Translations under genes and position numbers: made by a program
The notes under the pieces: generated by a model
What the model was told of the DNA's origin: nothing
Database searches by the model: none
The model's input: only the letters and a program-made list of their open reading frames with translations
In this document: piece after piece, positions 1-6,675 of the stretch
Position numbering within the stretch: the stretch's first letter is position 1
Layout of the letters: the number at the start of each line of letters is the position of its first letter
Assembly (NCBI GenBank): GCA_937889655.1
Contig: CALBZG010000121.1
Coordinates: forward strand, 1-8,801
Length of the DNA stretch: 8,801 nucleotides
Source: an uncultured Clostridia bacterium
GTDB taxonomy: Bacteria > Bacillota > Clostridia > Peptostreptococcales > Anaerovoracaceae
Reading direction: 5' to 3'

Positions 1-49
1 ACGAGATATCCACTCGTGACTGGAGTTCAGACGTGTGCTCTTCCGATCT
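1..49. other. Illumina TruSeq index adapter left on the contig end (not genomic)
   Basis: Bases 16-49 match the standard TruSeq read-2 adapter, ending in GCTCTTCCGATCT. Bases 8-15 (ATCCACTC) are in the i7 index position, and bases 1-7 (ACGAGAT) match the end of the P7 flow-cell primer. Read on the other strand the index is GAGTGGAT, which from memory is TruSeq index 23. Genomic sequence probably begins at base 50. Anything translated below base 50 is artificial. Confidence 0.97.
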
Positions 50-3000
50 GATCTAGAAAATACTGCCTGGAGATGGAAGCTTTTTCTGATCCTTCGATTT
101 GCTGCACCGCCAAGACGGTTTCATAAACATTGTCTTCGTCCGCGATTCTTTCGGTCAGCCTGTCATAAATACCTCCGTCCATGTCATTTTCACTTATATA
201 GAAGAAGCTCGCCCCTTCAGCTTTACCTTCAATGACGCCGGTATTCGCAGCATGCTTGCTCAAAAATCTTTTGATGACTTCGGAAAGGCTATTATATCGC
301 AACATGATCTTTGCCCTCAATCCGTTCATCCCGGTATCCGGACCTACATCAGTCGAGTCACCATTGAATGTATAAGACGACGCCACCATTGGGTCGGTGT
401 ATCTTCCATATTCTCCTGCCATGCCAAAAGCAAAATGCCCGGCCGAATCGAATGAACCGATGCCCTTTGTCAAATCAAAGGTGCAAAGATAGGCGTATTC
501 ATTATAGTAGCCCATGACGCTTCCCCCGCCATATAGTCCTGCCCACATCGCCCCGGTCTGAATATGTATTTTATCTCCCGCCTGCATGGCAAACATAGGA
601 TGGTCCGCATCGGTTCTGAATCCGCTGGTGGAATACATGCTGCATTCATGAACGGCATCATCATTAACACCCCATATACCCGCATATGAATAGTACTTGG
701 TAGATCCTCTGACCTCCCAGGATGAAGCTATGTAATTGCATTTACCCTTTTCGTCATATGCGGGCGTTACGCCGAAATCTCCATCTGTTCTCCATCCGTT
801 GATCTCCTTGATCAGTTTATTATCCGCTCCATATACGCGGACTGATTGATCGTCATTTAATCCGATGATCATTGTGCCTTCCGCGTCCATGCCAATGCAT
901 TTGTAAGCGGTATCTGCAGCGTCTTCATCGATTTTTTGAATTCCGCTTAGTATGATTTGCTCAGAAAGAGGGTCCATTTTGCCGCGGGATATCGTCATCG
1001 GGCCTGTCTGTACCAAGAAGTTGATCTGTCCGCTCACTCTCCTTGCTGTGCCTGAGATCCGGGCCCCATATATTTTTCTGATCTCTCCCGTTTCCACGCT
1101 TATGGCATATATCCCATCCTTCTTCACCGTGTAGATGCTGGAATCGTTTCCTGTGCCCGGTCCACCCACGAAGTTGCAGTCCCCCAGCGTCATATCGACC
1201 GCTGCGAGGTACGCACCTGTATCCTTAGCAATGATCAATGTTTGTCCGCCATATCTGAAAAAGAGGTATTTCCCGCTGTCATCATGAGCGAAGCTTTCAG
1301 CAACTCCGGGCTTGATGTCCATGACATCACGGTTGATGGTGTACCTCCAGTTGCATGTATTGTCCTCGGCATTGATCGAAGAAATTACATAAGGCATTTC
1401 GGGATAGTAATCATGGGTTCCAGAAAGCCATGTGCCATTGATGGTATACAAGTTCTCCTCATCGATGGAAAACCATTTATCTTCCAGAAACGTATTGATC
1501 CCGTTGAATCCGTAAGGCAATTCCGCCGAGGCACCGGGATAATAGCCTCTTATGGCTTCGGATGTGGCAAGGCCGGGCACTTTTTCTATTTTAATGTCGC
1601 TATCTATACCCTTTTCTATCAATTTTTCTCTCAAGATGTTGCATCCTGCATTCAAATCGCTGAATACCGAACTATTCTCCGCTAAGAGGAGGACACGTTC
1701 TTCCCTATTGAAAATCGGCTTTAAGCTTACGACTGGCGCAATATTTACGACTTCCGTTAAGGTTTCCGTCTCATCTTTTAAATAATCTTCCTCTGTGATG
1801 TATTCATGCAAAGTCTCTTCGACCCAAACATCCCGGACTTTCAATCTCAACTGTACCGGACCCACCCCGATTTTGTCAAAAGCCACTTTTTTTCCTGTGC
1901 CAAAAGAAAGGTCCCTATACCCGGACAGCAAGTTCAGAGGCATCCATTCCTCAGATGCATCATAAGGCAAACCATTTCCATCCATTGGCACAGCGAACCA
2001 GCTTCTATGTACCTGATCACCATCGCAAATCGAAGAATCTTCCGCAGTTATTACAGCTATATCGGTGCCTTTTATCCTCAGGAATGAATCCTCGGTTTCT
2101 ATTTTTGCCTCTGGAGGAATATCTGGCGCAACGACAAAATCCGCTTCAACGATATCGTCCTGACCGCGGCAATCCTTTGCGTAGATCCGGTATGTAAACT
2201 CCTCTTGAACATCATTCTTCGTCAGGAATGACAATTGGACCGTGGTAAAATACTTGTCTGCTTCTGTCTGGTCGATGGCCCTTGTCTTGATCAGTTCAGA
2301 ATTGACAAGCGTGTTTTGAGTTTCATCGAATCCAGTGCCAGTATAGACATGTTCAAGTTTCACTTTTTCCGTACCATCGCTTCTTTCCAGCTCCACCCAA
2401 AGCTCTGCCAATGGGTATTTCGGGCTGGTAGCAACAGTAATGTTTAACATCTGCTTCCTATTCTTTTTTTGAACTCCGGCAAGGTTCTCCAAAATCGCAG
2501 GCGTTCCCATAACTTCAATATTTTTAGTATCCATTAGCTTGCTGGATGGGGTGAATTCTCCTCCTGCTTTTGCATCAACTCGGAGAGTCACTGGATAGTA
2601 ACCGGTTTTATCAATAGTAACGTCTGATGTAGTCGAGCCGATTCTTTGGACATTCCCCGAAACATATTGTGGAATACTGAATGAATTTGAAGCGAGGTCT
2701 TCTTCATAAAGCCTACGGGCAGAATAGGCCTCACCATCAACCGTGAACTGTGAAAAATCCATGGCTTCTACCGTATGCCCCTCATAGGTTTTTTTCGGCA
2801 GATCCAGAACAGCCTGCCCCTCCATCACTTTGGGTATCTGTTGTTCTTCTTCGGGGATAACTGGTTCTTCTTCCGGTATTTCACCAGGTTCATCAGGCAA
2901 TTCCGTAGTAACAGTATACTGAATAATAACAGGGACGAAGTAAAGGTATCCCTCTACATTCGGATTGTACTGTTCCGAAGCCGGGTCCATCAAATTCATA

Positions 3001-3584
3001 GCATCGATCAATTCCTGGGTTGGTGAACCAAGCAGTTCAAGCAACTCAAATTTGCCTTGGACTCCAAAACTTAACTTTTCTTTAACATCATAATTTATTC
3101 CTGAAACGGTTTTTAGAGTTGGTGATAAAACTAATTTTAGTTTCCCTGTTTCGGCATCATAATTTTCTTCTCCGGATACATTAAGAGGTTTTGCTGAATA
3201 GTCATAATATAAAAGATTATAGCTTTCATAATTTGTCGCAGCACCTTTATTCCAGTGGTAGTATTGATTGTTATTAAAATCAAAATGTCCTTCCGTTCCT
3301 ATTGGTGCTTCAGGGTTATATCTATATGCACTTATGTTTTTCAAATCTTGCCCTATTGAAAAATAATCTGTATATGTTGTTGTGTCTCCCGGCGACAATC
3401 CATTCTGCCACTTCCCTTCTGAATTCTTCCAAATAAAGACAACCCCTGTGCTAAGCCTATAATGAGTAGAATCCATCATTGCTGCAGAAGCTTTTGTGCT
3501 GCTTGTCGCTGTTGAAATAATGATTATAATAAGAGCCGCCGCTATTATATGTAATATTTTCTTTTTGGTATGAATGACATACAT
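50..3584 (-). CDS. Very large secreted surface protein with Ig/PKD-like domains and a beta-propeller-like region (3' end missing)
   Basis: I do not recognise a named family. The N-terminus is a signal peptide: KKK, then an Ile/Ala-rich core (about residues 10-24), with a plausible cut after ASAA near residue 35. Residues 36-226 form an unassigned domain. A Pro/Glu-rich hinge covers about 227-251. Beta-rich Ig/PKD-like stretches follow at about 260-360, 365-487 and 488-616; the last ends in VNIAPVVSLKP, a linker typical of PKD-type repeats. Residues 628-670 look alpha/beta. Residues 765-1040 contain repeated short strands ending in Gly turns, suggesting a beta-propeller. The start is supported by AGGAG six bases upstream of the ATG. 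The gene starts 12 bases after the SLH gene and is almost certainly cotranscribed with it. The frame stays open to a TGA at 27-29, but the last residues (IGRAHV) and the stop come from adapter. About 1178 residues are genuine and the true C-terminus is unknown. Likely role: adhesin or cell-surface assembly component (inference). Confidence 0.85.
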
Positions 3585-3596
3585 TTTTATCTCCTG

Positions 3597-4691
3597 CTAT
3601 TTGTAAGGACGTTTAATTAACATCATTTTATCGCTATTTCTGCTATAGAATCCTAACCAATCAAAATCAGGTAAATTGGAACCGTCTTTTGTTCCAGTTG
3701 CTAAATAAATACATGCACCAATCATATTTGTTCTATAAGCCTTATCGCCTTTAATGAAAATGACAACTCTAGCAGGGTCAGCAGGTAGAATTTTTAGCGC
3801 CTCAGTTCCCAAAAGACTTCTGATTTTTTCAAATTCATACGGAAACGCGTCGGCTGTCCAATAATACTTAACGTCTTTCATAATTGGAATTTCATTTCTG
3901 TTGATAATAAGCTCGTCAATCGATTTCAAATCGGTTCCTTCGATTGGTTTTGGAACAGTCCTATGCGCATTTTCTGTCTCTTGCATAATTGCGTTTTCAC
4001 GAGATTGAACTTTCATCAGTCTTTCTATTGAAATTGCTGCCTCGGCCCGGGTCAATGTCCTGTTAGGCTTGAAGGTGCCATCCGGATAACCATTCAATAC
4101 TCCTGATGCATAGGCTTTTGTAATTTCATACTCATCAGGAGTGCGGGGATCAATGTCCTTTATTCCGGCTTGTATTTCGCTATAGTTATCTATAGCCATC
4201 TTGCCTATAACAGCACTGGCGATCAAAGCCATATCCCTTCTGGATATCGGGTAATTCAGCATCTTTTTAGTAATTCGGTTCTGTGTTAAATATTTTTTAA
4301 ACTGCGCTGTTTCGTAATAGCTTTCAGCCCAATTGCCGTTGCTGCTTGATGTATCATCGGTTTCATCTGTGTTTACAAAGTTCATGTTCTGATCAGAATC
4401 AGCCATGACCGCCATTTTTATATATTCGCCATAGGTTACCGTGTCTTCCGGTTTAAATCTTCCATCGGGATAACCCGCTATGATACCTGCTTCTGCAAGC
4501 CTATATATAGACCCATTCGCCCAGTGCTCTGTCGTTAAATCGCCAAATTGCGATTTTGTTGCTGCGGCTTCATCCGTCGCATAAGTATTGCTCACGGCGG
4601 GCAGGCTTGTGCACATAGGCAATGTTAAGACCAGGCATGTGACAACAGCTCCTCCTGCTATCCTTGCTGCTGTTGCTCTCAATTTTTGCAT
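3597..4691 (-). CDS. Secreted S-layer homology (SLH) domain protein
   Basis: This 364-residue exported protein is likely held to secondary cell-wall polymers by SLH modules. A signal peptide spans about residues 1-39 (basic start, hydrophobic 12-32, cut near NTYA). SLH module 1 is about 48-95 (FGDLTTEHWA, then GIIAGYPDGRFKPEDTVTYGEY). A weaker second module is about 120-163 (NWAESYYETA to SRRDMALIASAV). Module 3 is about 178-226 (IKDIDPRTPD, then GVLNGYPDGTFKPNRTLTRAE). Three modules are the usual number for wall binding. Residues 250-364 form a C-terminal domain I cannot assign. The ATG is preceded by AGGAGG eight bases upstream, and a good promoter lies about 45 bases further up. The stop codon is TAG. 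The next gene begins 12 bases later, with its ribosome binding site directly against this stop, so the two form an operon. LPMC near residue 27 is not a convincing lipobox. Confidence 0.9.
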   Translation of the reverse strand: MQKLRATAARIAGGAVVTCLVLTLPMCTSLPAVSNTYATDEAAATKSQFGDLTTEHWANGSIYRLAEAGIIAGYPDGRFKPEDTVTYGEYIKMAVMADSDQNMNFVNTDETDDTSSSNGNWAESYYETAQFKKYLTQNRITKKMLNYPISRRDMALIASAVIGKMAIDNYSEIQAGIKDIDPRTPDEYEITKAYASGVLNGYPDGTFKPNRTLTRAEAAISIERLMKVQSRENAIMQETENAHRTVPKPIEGTDLKSIDELIINRNEIPIMKDVKYYWTADAFPYEFEKIRSLLGTEALKILPADPARVVIFIKGDKAYRTNMIGACIYLATGTKDGSNLPDFDWLGFYSRNSDKMMLIKRPYK

Positions 4692-4734
4692 TTCGAAATC
4701 CTCCTATATGTTAATTTATGGTTGTATTTATATC

Positions 4735-4763
4735 ATCTTAACTTGTTTTCCATATTATGTCAA
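4735..4763 (-). promoter_or_regulatory. Sigma-A-type promoter of the SLH / large surface protein operon
   Basis: On the minus strand a perfect -35 box TTGACA (4763-4758) is followed after exactly 17 bases by TAAGAT (4740-4735), a 4/6 match to the -10 consensus. Transcription would start near 4728, giving a leader of about 37 bases that contains AGGAGG (4705-4700). The leader is too short for a riboswitch. A second possible -10, TGATATAAA just downstream, has no -35 at proper spacing. Confidence 0.7.
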
Positions 4764-4772
4764 TCAACAGGC

Positions 4773-4816
4773 CGAAATAATTCTGCTTTCCCAAAGCTAT
4801 GCGGATAATTATTTCG
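4773..4816. repeat. Large inverted repeat just upstream of the SLH operon promoter
   Basis: CGAAATAATT (4773-4782) and AATTATTTCG (4807-4816) are perfect 10-bp inverted arms. Inside them CTGC (4783-4786) can pair with GCGG (4801-4804), or alternatively GCTTT (4785-4789) with AAAGC (4793-4797). The outer arm ends nine bases from the -35 box, a position suited to a regulator site. There is no T-run beside it, so it is not an obvious terminator. Function unknown. Confidence 0.55.
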
Positions 4817-4890
4817 CAGATACCCTGAGACACACTGATGATTTCCTCGAAAATGTGCTTGCCATCTCTCATATTTGCTTAAATCGTGCA

Positions 4891-4928
4891 AAATAAAAAA
4901 CTGCATATTTGCTAATACAAATATGCAG
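4891..4928 (-). terminator. Intrinsic terminator of the CDF transporter gene
   Basis: On the minus strand a perfect 11-bp stem (CTGCATATTTG / CAAATATGCAG, 4928-4918 with 4911-4901) encloses a 6-base loop and is followed at once by TTTTTTATTT (4900-4891). It lies about 105 bases past the transporter stop codon and separates that gene from the SLH operon. On the plus strand no T-run follows, so it acts in one direction. Confidence 0.88.
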
Positions 4929-4952
4929 AGTCAGGAAGGGCATCTTAATTAT

Positions 4953-4994
4953 TTTAATTTTAAATTTAAGTTTCGCGTTTCAAGTTTCAAGTTT
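4953..4994. repeat. Heptamer tandem repeat, AT-rich, between transporter stop and its terminator
   Basis: On the plus strand consecutive 7-base units read TAAGTTT, CGCGTTT, CAAGTTT, CAAGTTT (4967-4994), with two more degenerate AT units before them (4953-4966). The two CAAGTTT copies are identical. The array lies in the transcribed 3' untranslated region of the transporter gene. It resembles short tandem heptamer repeats seen between genes in other bacteria; no function is implied. Confidence 0.6.
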
Positions 4995-5033
4995 AGGATA
5001 AAATTTGAAATTTGCGATTATGATCCGTATCCT

Positions 5034-6215
5034 TCAATTTTCGTCCAGGTTCGTATAATTCTGGTCGAAGGTGATCACGACGTTGTAGCTTGGGTCCAAT
5101 ATCCGAACATTGGACTCGGCCAGAGCCTTTATTTCCGGCTCCTTTTGGCTGCAGCCGTTGGCCAGGACACAGTCAAAAATTATATTCGTGTGAGTCGGAC
5201 CCGGCACTATTCGTAAATCATGCATGCCCAGGACTTCCGGCAGATCTTTGATGGCATCCCAAACAGCTCCATGGATGCAGGCGATCCTCGGATCGTTCCT
5301 CCGGATCGGATCCATATGTACAACCGCATGGACATCCAGCGTTTTTTGGATTTCATTCTCAATGTTGTCGATCATGTCATGACTTTTCATGATATCCTCG
5401 TCAGCGTTCACCTCCACATGAATGGAGCAAAATACTCTGCCCGGCCCGTAATTGTGGACCATCAGATCATGTATCCCGATGACGTCGTCATAGGATTTCA
5501 CGATGTCTACGATCGACTTGACCATTTCCGGATCCGGCGCTTCCCCGAGAAGCGGGCTCGAACTGTCAATGATCAATTTGATCCCGGACCATATTATAAA
5601 CAAAGCCACCAGGCATCCCATGTATCCATCGATCAGGATGCCGGTAACCATAACAAATACGGTGCTCAGCAAGACAGCTGAAGTCGCGATCACGTCGTTT
5701 CTTGAGTCTACGGAGGTGGCTATCAGCGCAACGCTGTCAATCTTTCTGCCTGCCGCTCTATTGAAAGCAGATTGCCAGATTTTGATCAATATTGCCAGGA
5801 TCAGAACCAGAAAAGTCACGAAGCTTGTGTCGAGTTCTACGGGATCCAGAACCTTTTCGACAGATGTATTTAAAAGGCCGATGCCCACAACAATGATGAC
5901 CGCTGCGATCACCAGACTGGTCAGGTATTCGATCCTTGCATGCCCGTATGGATGGGATTCATCTTCAGGAAGAGACGCCAGTTTGAACCCGATCACAGTG
6001 ATCACGGAGGAGGATGCATCCGCGAGGTTGTTGACTCCATCTGCAACGATTGCGATGCTTCCTGCTAAAATCCCCGTCACAACCTTCATAATGCAAAGCA
6101 CGATATTGGAAATAATGCCGACTGCTCCTGCAAACTTCCCATACCTGTCTCTCACTCGACGGCTTTTGACATTTTCATAGTCCTTAATAAATGTTTTAAA
6201 TATTAGTTCGAACAT
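5034..6215 (-). CDS. Cation diffusion facilitator (CDF) family metal exporter, probably manganese type
   Basis: This 393-residue inner-membrane metal/proton antiporter would export divalent metal from the cytosol. Six membrane segments are visible at about 28-50, 52-78, 97-115, 131-148, 161-190 and 195-215. Site A in TM2 is N62-xxx-D66 (ADGVNNLAD), and in TM5 it is D170-xxx-D174 (SVDSRND). Zinc CDFs usually have H/D in these places; an N,D/D,D set is reported for manganese exporters such as streptococcal MntE, so manganese is the best guess. The family loop HPYGHARIEY is at 88-97. The cytosolic part seems duplicated: VIGIHDL (about 245-251) and VLGMHDL (about 328-334), each followed by GP and beta strands, suggest two ferredoxin-like domains where about 300-residue homologues have one. 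I chose the ATG at 6215 (MFELIF), typical for the family. The frame is open upstream to a TTG at 6341, but that stretch holds a hairpin and an unlike sequence. The ribosome binding site is weak (AAAGAGAG). Confidence 0.92.
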   Translation of the reverse strand: MFELIFKTFIKDYENVKSRRVRDRYGKFAGAVGIISNIVLCIMKVVTGILAGSIAIVADGVNNLADASSSVITVIGFKLASLPEDESHPYGHARIEYLTSLVIAAVIIVVGIGLLNTSVEKVLDPVELDTSFVTFLVLILAILIKIWQSAFNRAAGRKIDSVALIATSVDSRNDVIATSAVLLSTVFVMVTGILIDGYMGCLVALFIIWSGIKLIIDSSSPLLGEAPDPEMVKSIVDIVKSYDDVIGIHDLMVHNYGPGRVFCSIHVEVNADEDIMKSHDMIDNIENEIQKTLDVHAVVHMDPIRRNDPRIACIHGAVWDAIKDLPEVLGMHDLRIVPGPTHTNIIFDCVLANGCSQKEPEIKALAESNVRILDPSYNVVITFDQNYTNLDEN

Positions 6216-6275
6216 GCTCTCTTTGGCCTTTTTAAATGGTTTATTCGGCGTAAATCTTTGTTGTCTGACGCACAG

Positions 6276-6303
6276 AAAACGCCCGGAAACTATCGGGCGT
6301 TCT
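6276..6303 (-). terminator. Terminator-like or attenuator hairpin upstream of the CDF gene
   Basis: AACGCCCG (minus strand 6301-6294) pairs perfectly with CGGGCGTT (6285-6278), extendable by a G-U and an A-U pair to ten base pairs, with an 8-base loop. On the minus strand TTTTCTGTG runs from the stem end, a short U-tract, so termination would be partial. It sits about 60 bases before the transporter ATG and about 105 bases after the small gene's stop. I find no clear promoter between it and the transporter. It may therefore end most small-gene transcripts or attenuate read-through into the exporter. Confidence 0.5.
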
Positions 6304-6323
6304 TCATCAATCATTGCAATCAT

Positions 6324-6392
6324 AAACATCACGTTCTTCAATCAACGCATTCTTCTGCCTAACCGTGGTGTTTGGATCCTCCTGCCGGACCC
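6324..6392 (-). other. Structured leader candidate upstream of the CDF gene
   Basis: On the minus strand GGGTCC (6392-6387) and GGATCC (6379-6374) can form a 6-bp stem with a 7-base loop, which buries an orphan AGGAGG (6383-6378) that has no start codon at usable distance. Directly after, AAACACCACG (6373-6364) pairs with CGTGATGTTT (6333-6324) with one mismatch, enclosing 30 bases. A terminator-like hairpin follows 20 bases on. An 18-base motif occurs twice (6391-6374 and 6364-6347, 13 of 18 identical, sharing GGCAG). It does not match the NiCo or yybP-ykoY riboswitches as I remember them. Confidence 0.35.
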
Positions 6393-6407
6393 GCTTGTCA
6401 GATCATC

Positions 6408-6581
6408 TTAATAATATGCTTCCTTATCATCCTTCAGCGCGGCGATCAACAGCATGATCAGCGTCGGAATCACAAGCAGCCCCGCAAAGATACCCAAAAA
6501 GATCTTGCCGGCCTGACAGCCGCCGCAGCATCTGCCCTTGCTTCCCGGCATATTGAATATCAGCTCCGATTTCTTTTTCAT
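6408..6581 (-). CDS. Small single-pass membrane protein with CCGGC cysteine cluster (57 aa)
   Basis: I recognise no family. The protein starts MKKKSELIF, has a basic N-terminal segment with R17-C18-C19-G-G-C22, one hydrophobic helix at about residues 27-48 (IFLGIFAGLL to LIMLLIAAL) and an acidic tail ending KDDKEAYY. The charge pattern suggests that the N-terminus is cytosolic. The cysteine trio could bind metal or an iron-sulfur cluster, or be redox active (inference). Support that it is real: GGAGG six bases before the ATG, an extended -10 promoter about 47 bases upstream, and a stop followed by a separate leader-like region. It lies 94 bases after glmL and 192 before the metal exporter, and is probably transcribed separately from glmL. 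At 58 codons it is easily missed by length cut-offs. Confidence 0.8.
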   Translation of the reverse strand: MKKKSELIFNMPGSKGRCCGGCQAGKIFLGIFAGLLVIPTLIMLLIAALKDDKEAYY

Positions 6582-6627
6582 CAGGCACCTCCATTAAACC
6601 AATAAGTCGTGAATCTACTGTCCTAAT

Positions 6628-6656
6628 ATTATACCATCAGGGTCGCTTTATTACAA
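6628..6656 (-). promoter_or_regulatory. Extended -10 sigma-A-type promoter of the small membrane protein gene
   Basis: On the minus strand TTGTAA (6656-6651, 4/6 of consensus) is separated by 17 bases from a perfect TATAAT (6633-6628) preceded by TGG, giving an extended -10. The start would be near 6621, about 40 bases before the ATG at 6581. AATATTGTA (6660-6652) and TATAATATT (6633-6625) are inverted repeats overlapping both boxes. No terminator for the upstream glmL-like gene was found, so read-through from it is possible. Confidence 0.75.
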
Positions 6657-6675
6657 TATTTCGATGCTCCAGTAT

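Larger units (their letters stand above)
4692..5033. other. 342-base gene-free region between the CDF transporter and the SLH operon
   Basis: No credible gene was seen on either strand; short plus-strand frames here lack a good ribosome binding site and run into the antisense of neighbouring genes. From high to low coordinates it holds an AT-rich heptamer-repeat stretch, the intrinsic terminator of the transporter gene, a region with a large inverted repeat, and the promoter and 5' leader of the SLH operon. Each is listed separately. Confidence 0.75.

Noticed and set aside
1242..1685. Plus-strand open frame (147 codons) inside the large surface gene
   Set aside because: Antisense shadow with no ribosome binding site; the minus-strand frame is continuous and has a signal peptide and a domain-like layout.
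4875..5216. Plus-strand open frame starting in the gene-free region
   Set aside because: It starts inside the terminator stem region, crosses the heptamer repeat and continues antisense to the transporter; no Shine-Dalgarno or conserved sequence.
5503..6180. Long plus-strand open frame (225 codons) opposite the CDF gene
   Set aside because: It is antisense to a clear six-helix transporter, its protein has no recognisable motif, and no ribosome binding site precedes it.
6216..6341. Longer N-terminus for the CDF protein (TTG at 6341 or ATG at 6329)
   Set aside because: The extra 42 residues are not typical of the family, cover a 10-bp hairpin, and the first-helix region begins at the usual distance from the ATG at 6215.
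6374..6392. Bacterial SRP RNA apical loop, because of GGTCCGGCAGGAGG
   Set aside because: The conserved internal loop (CAGG facing AGCA) is missing and the flanks do not form the long SRP helix.
6276..6407. Known metal riboswitch (NiCo or yybP-ykoY) before the transporter
   Set aside because: The conserved blocks I remember for these classes (paired GGCA/GGGACAG elements, or GGGGAGUAG with AGCAAGACC) are not present.
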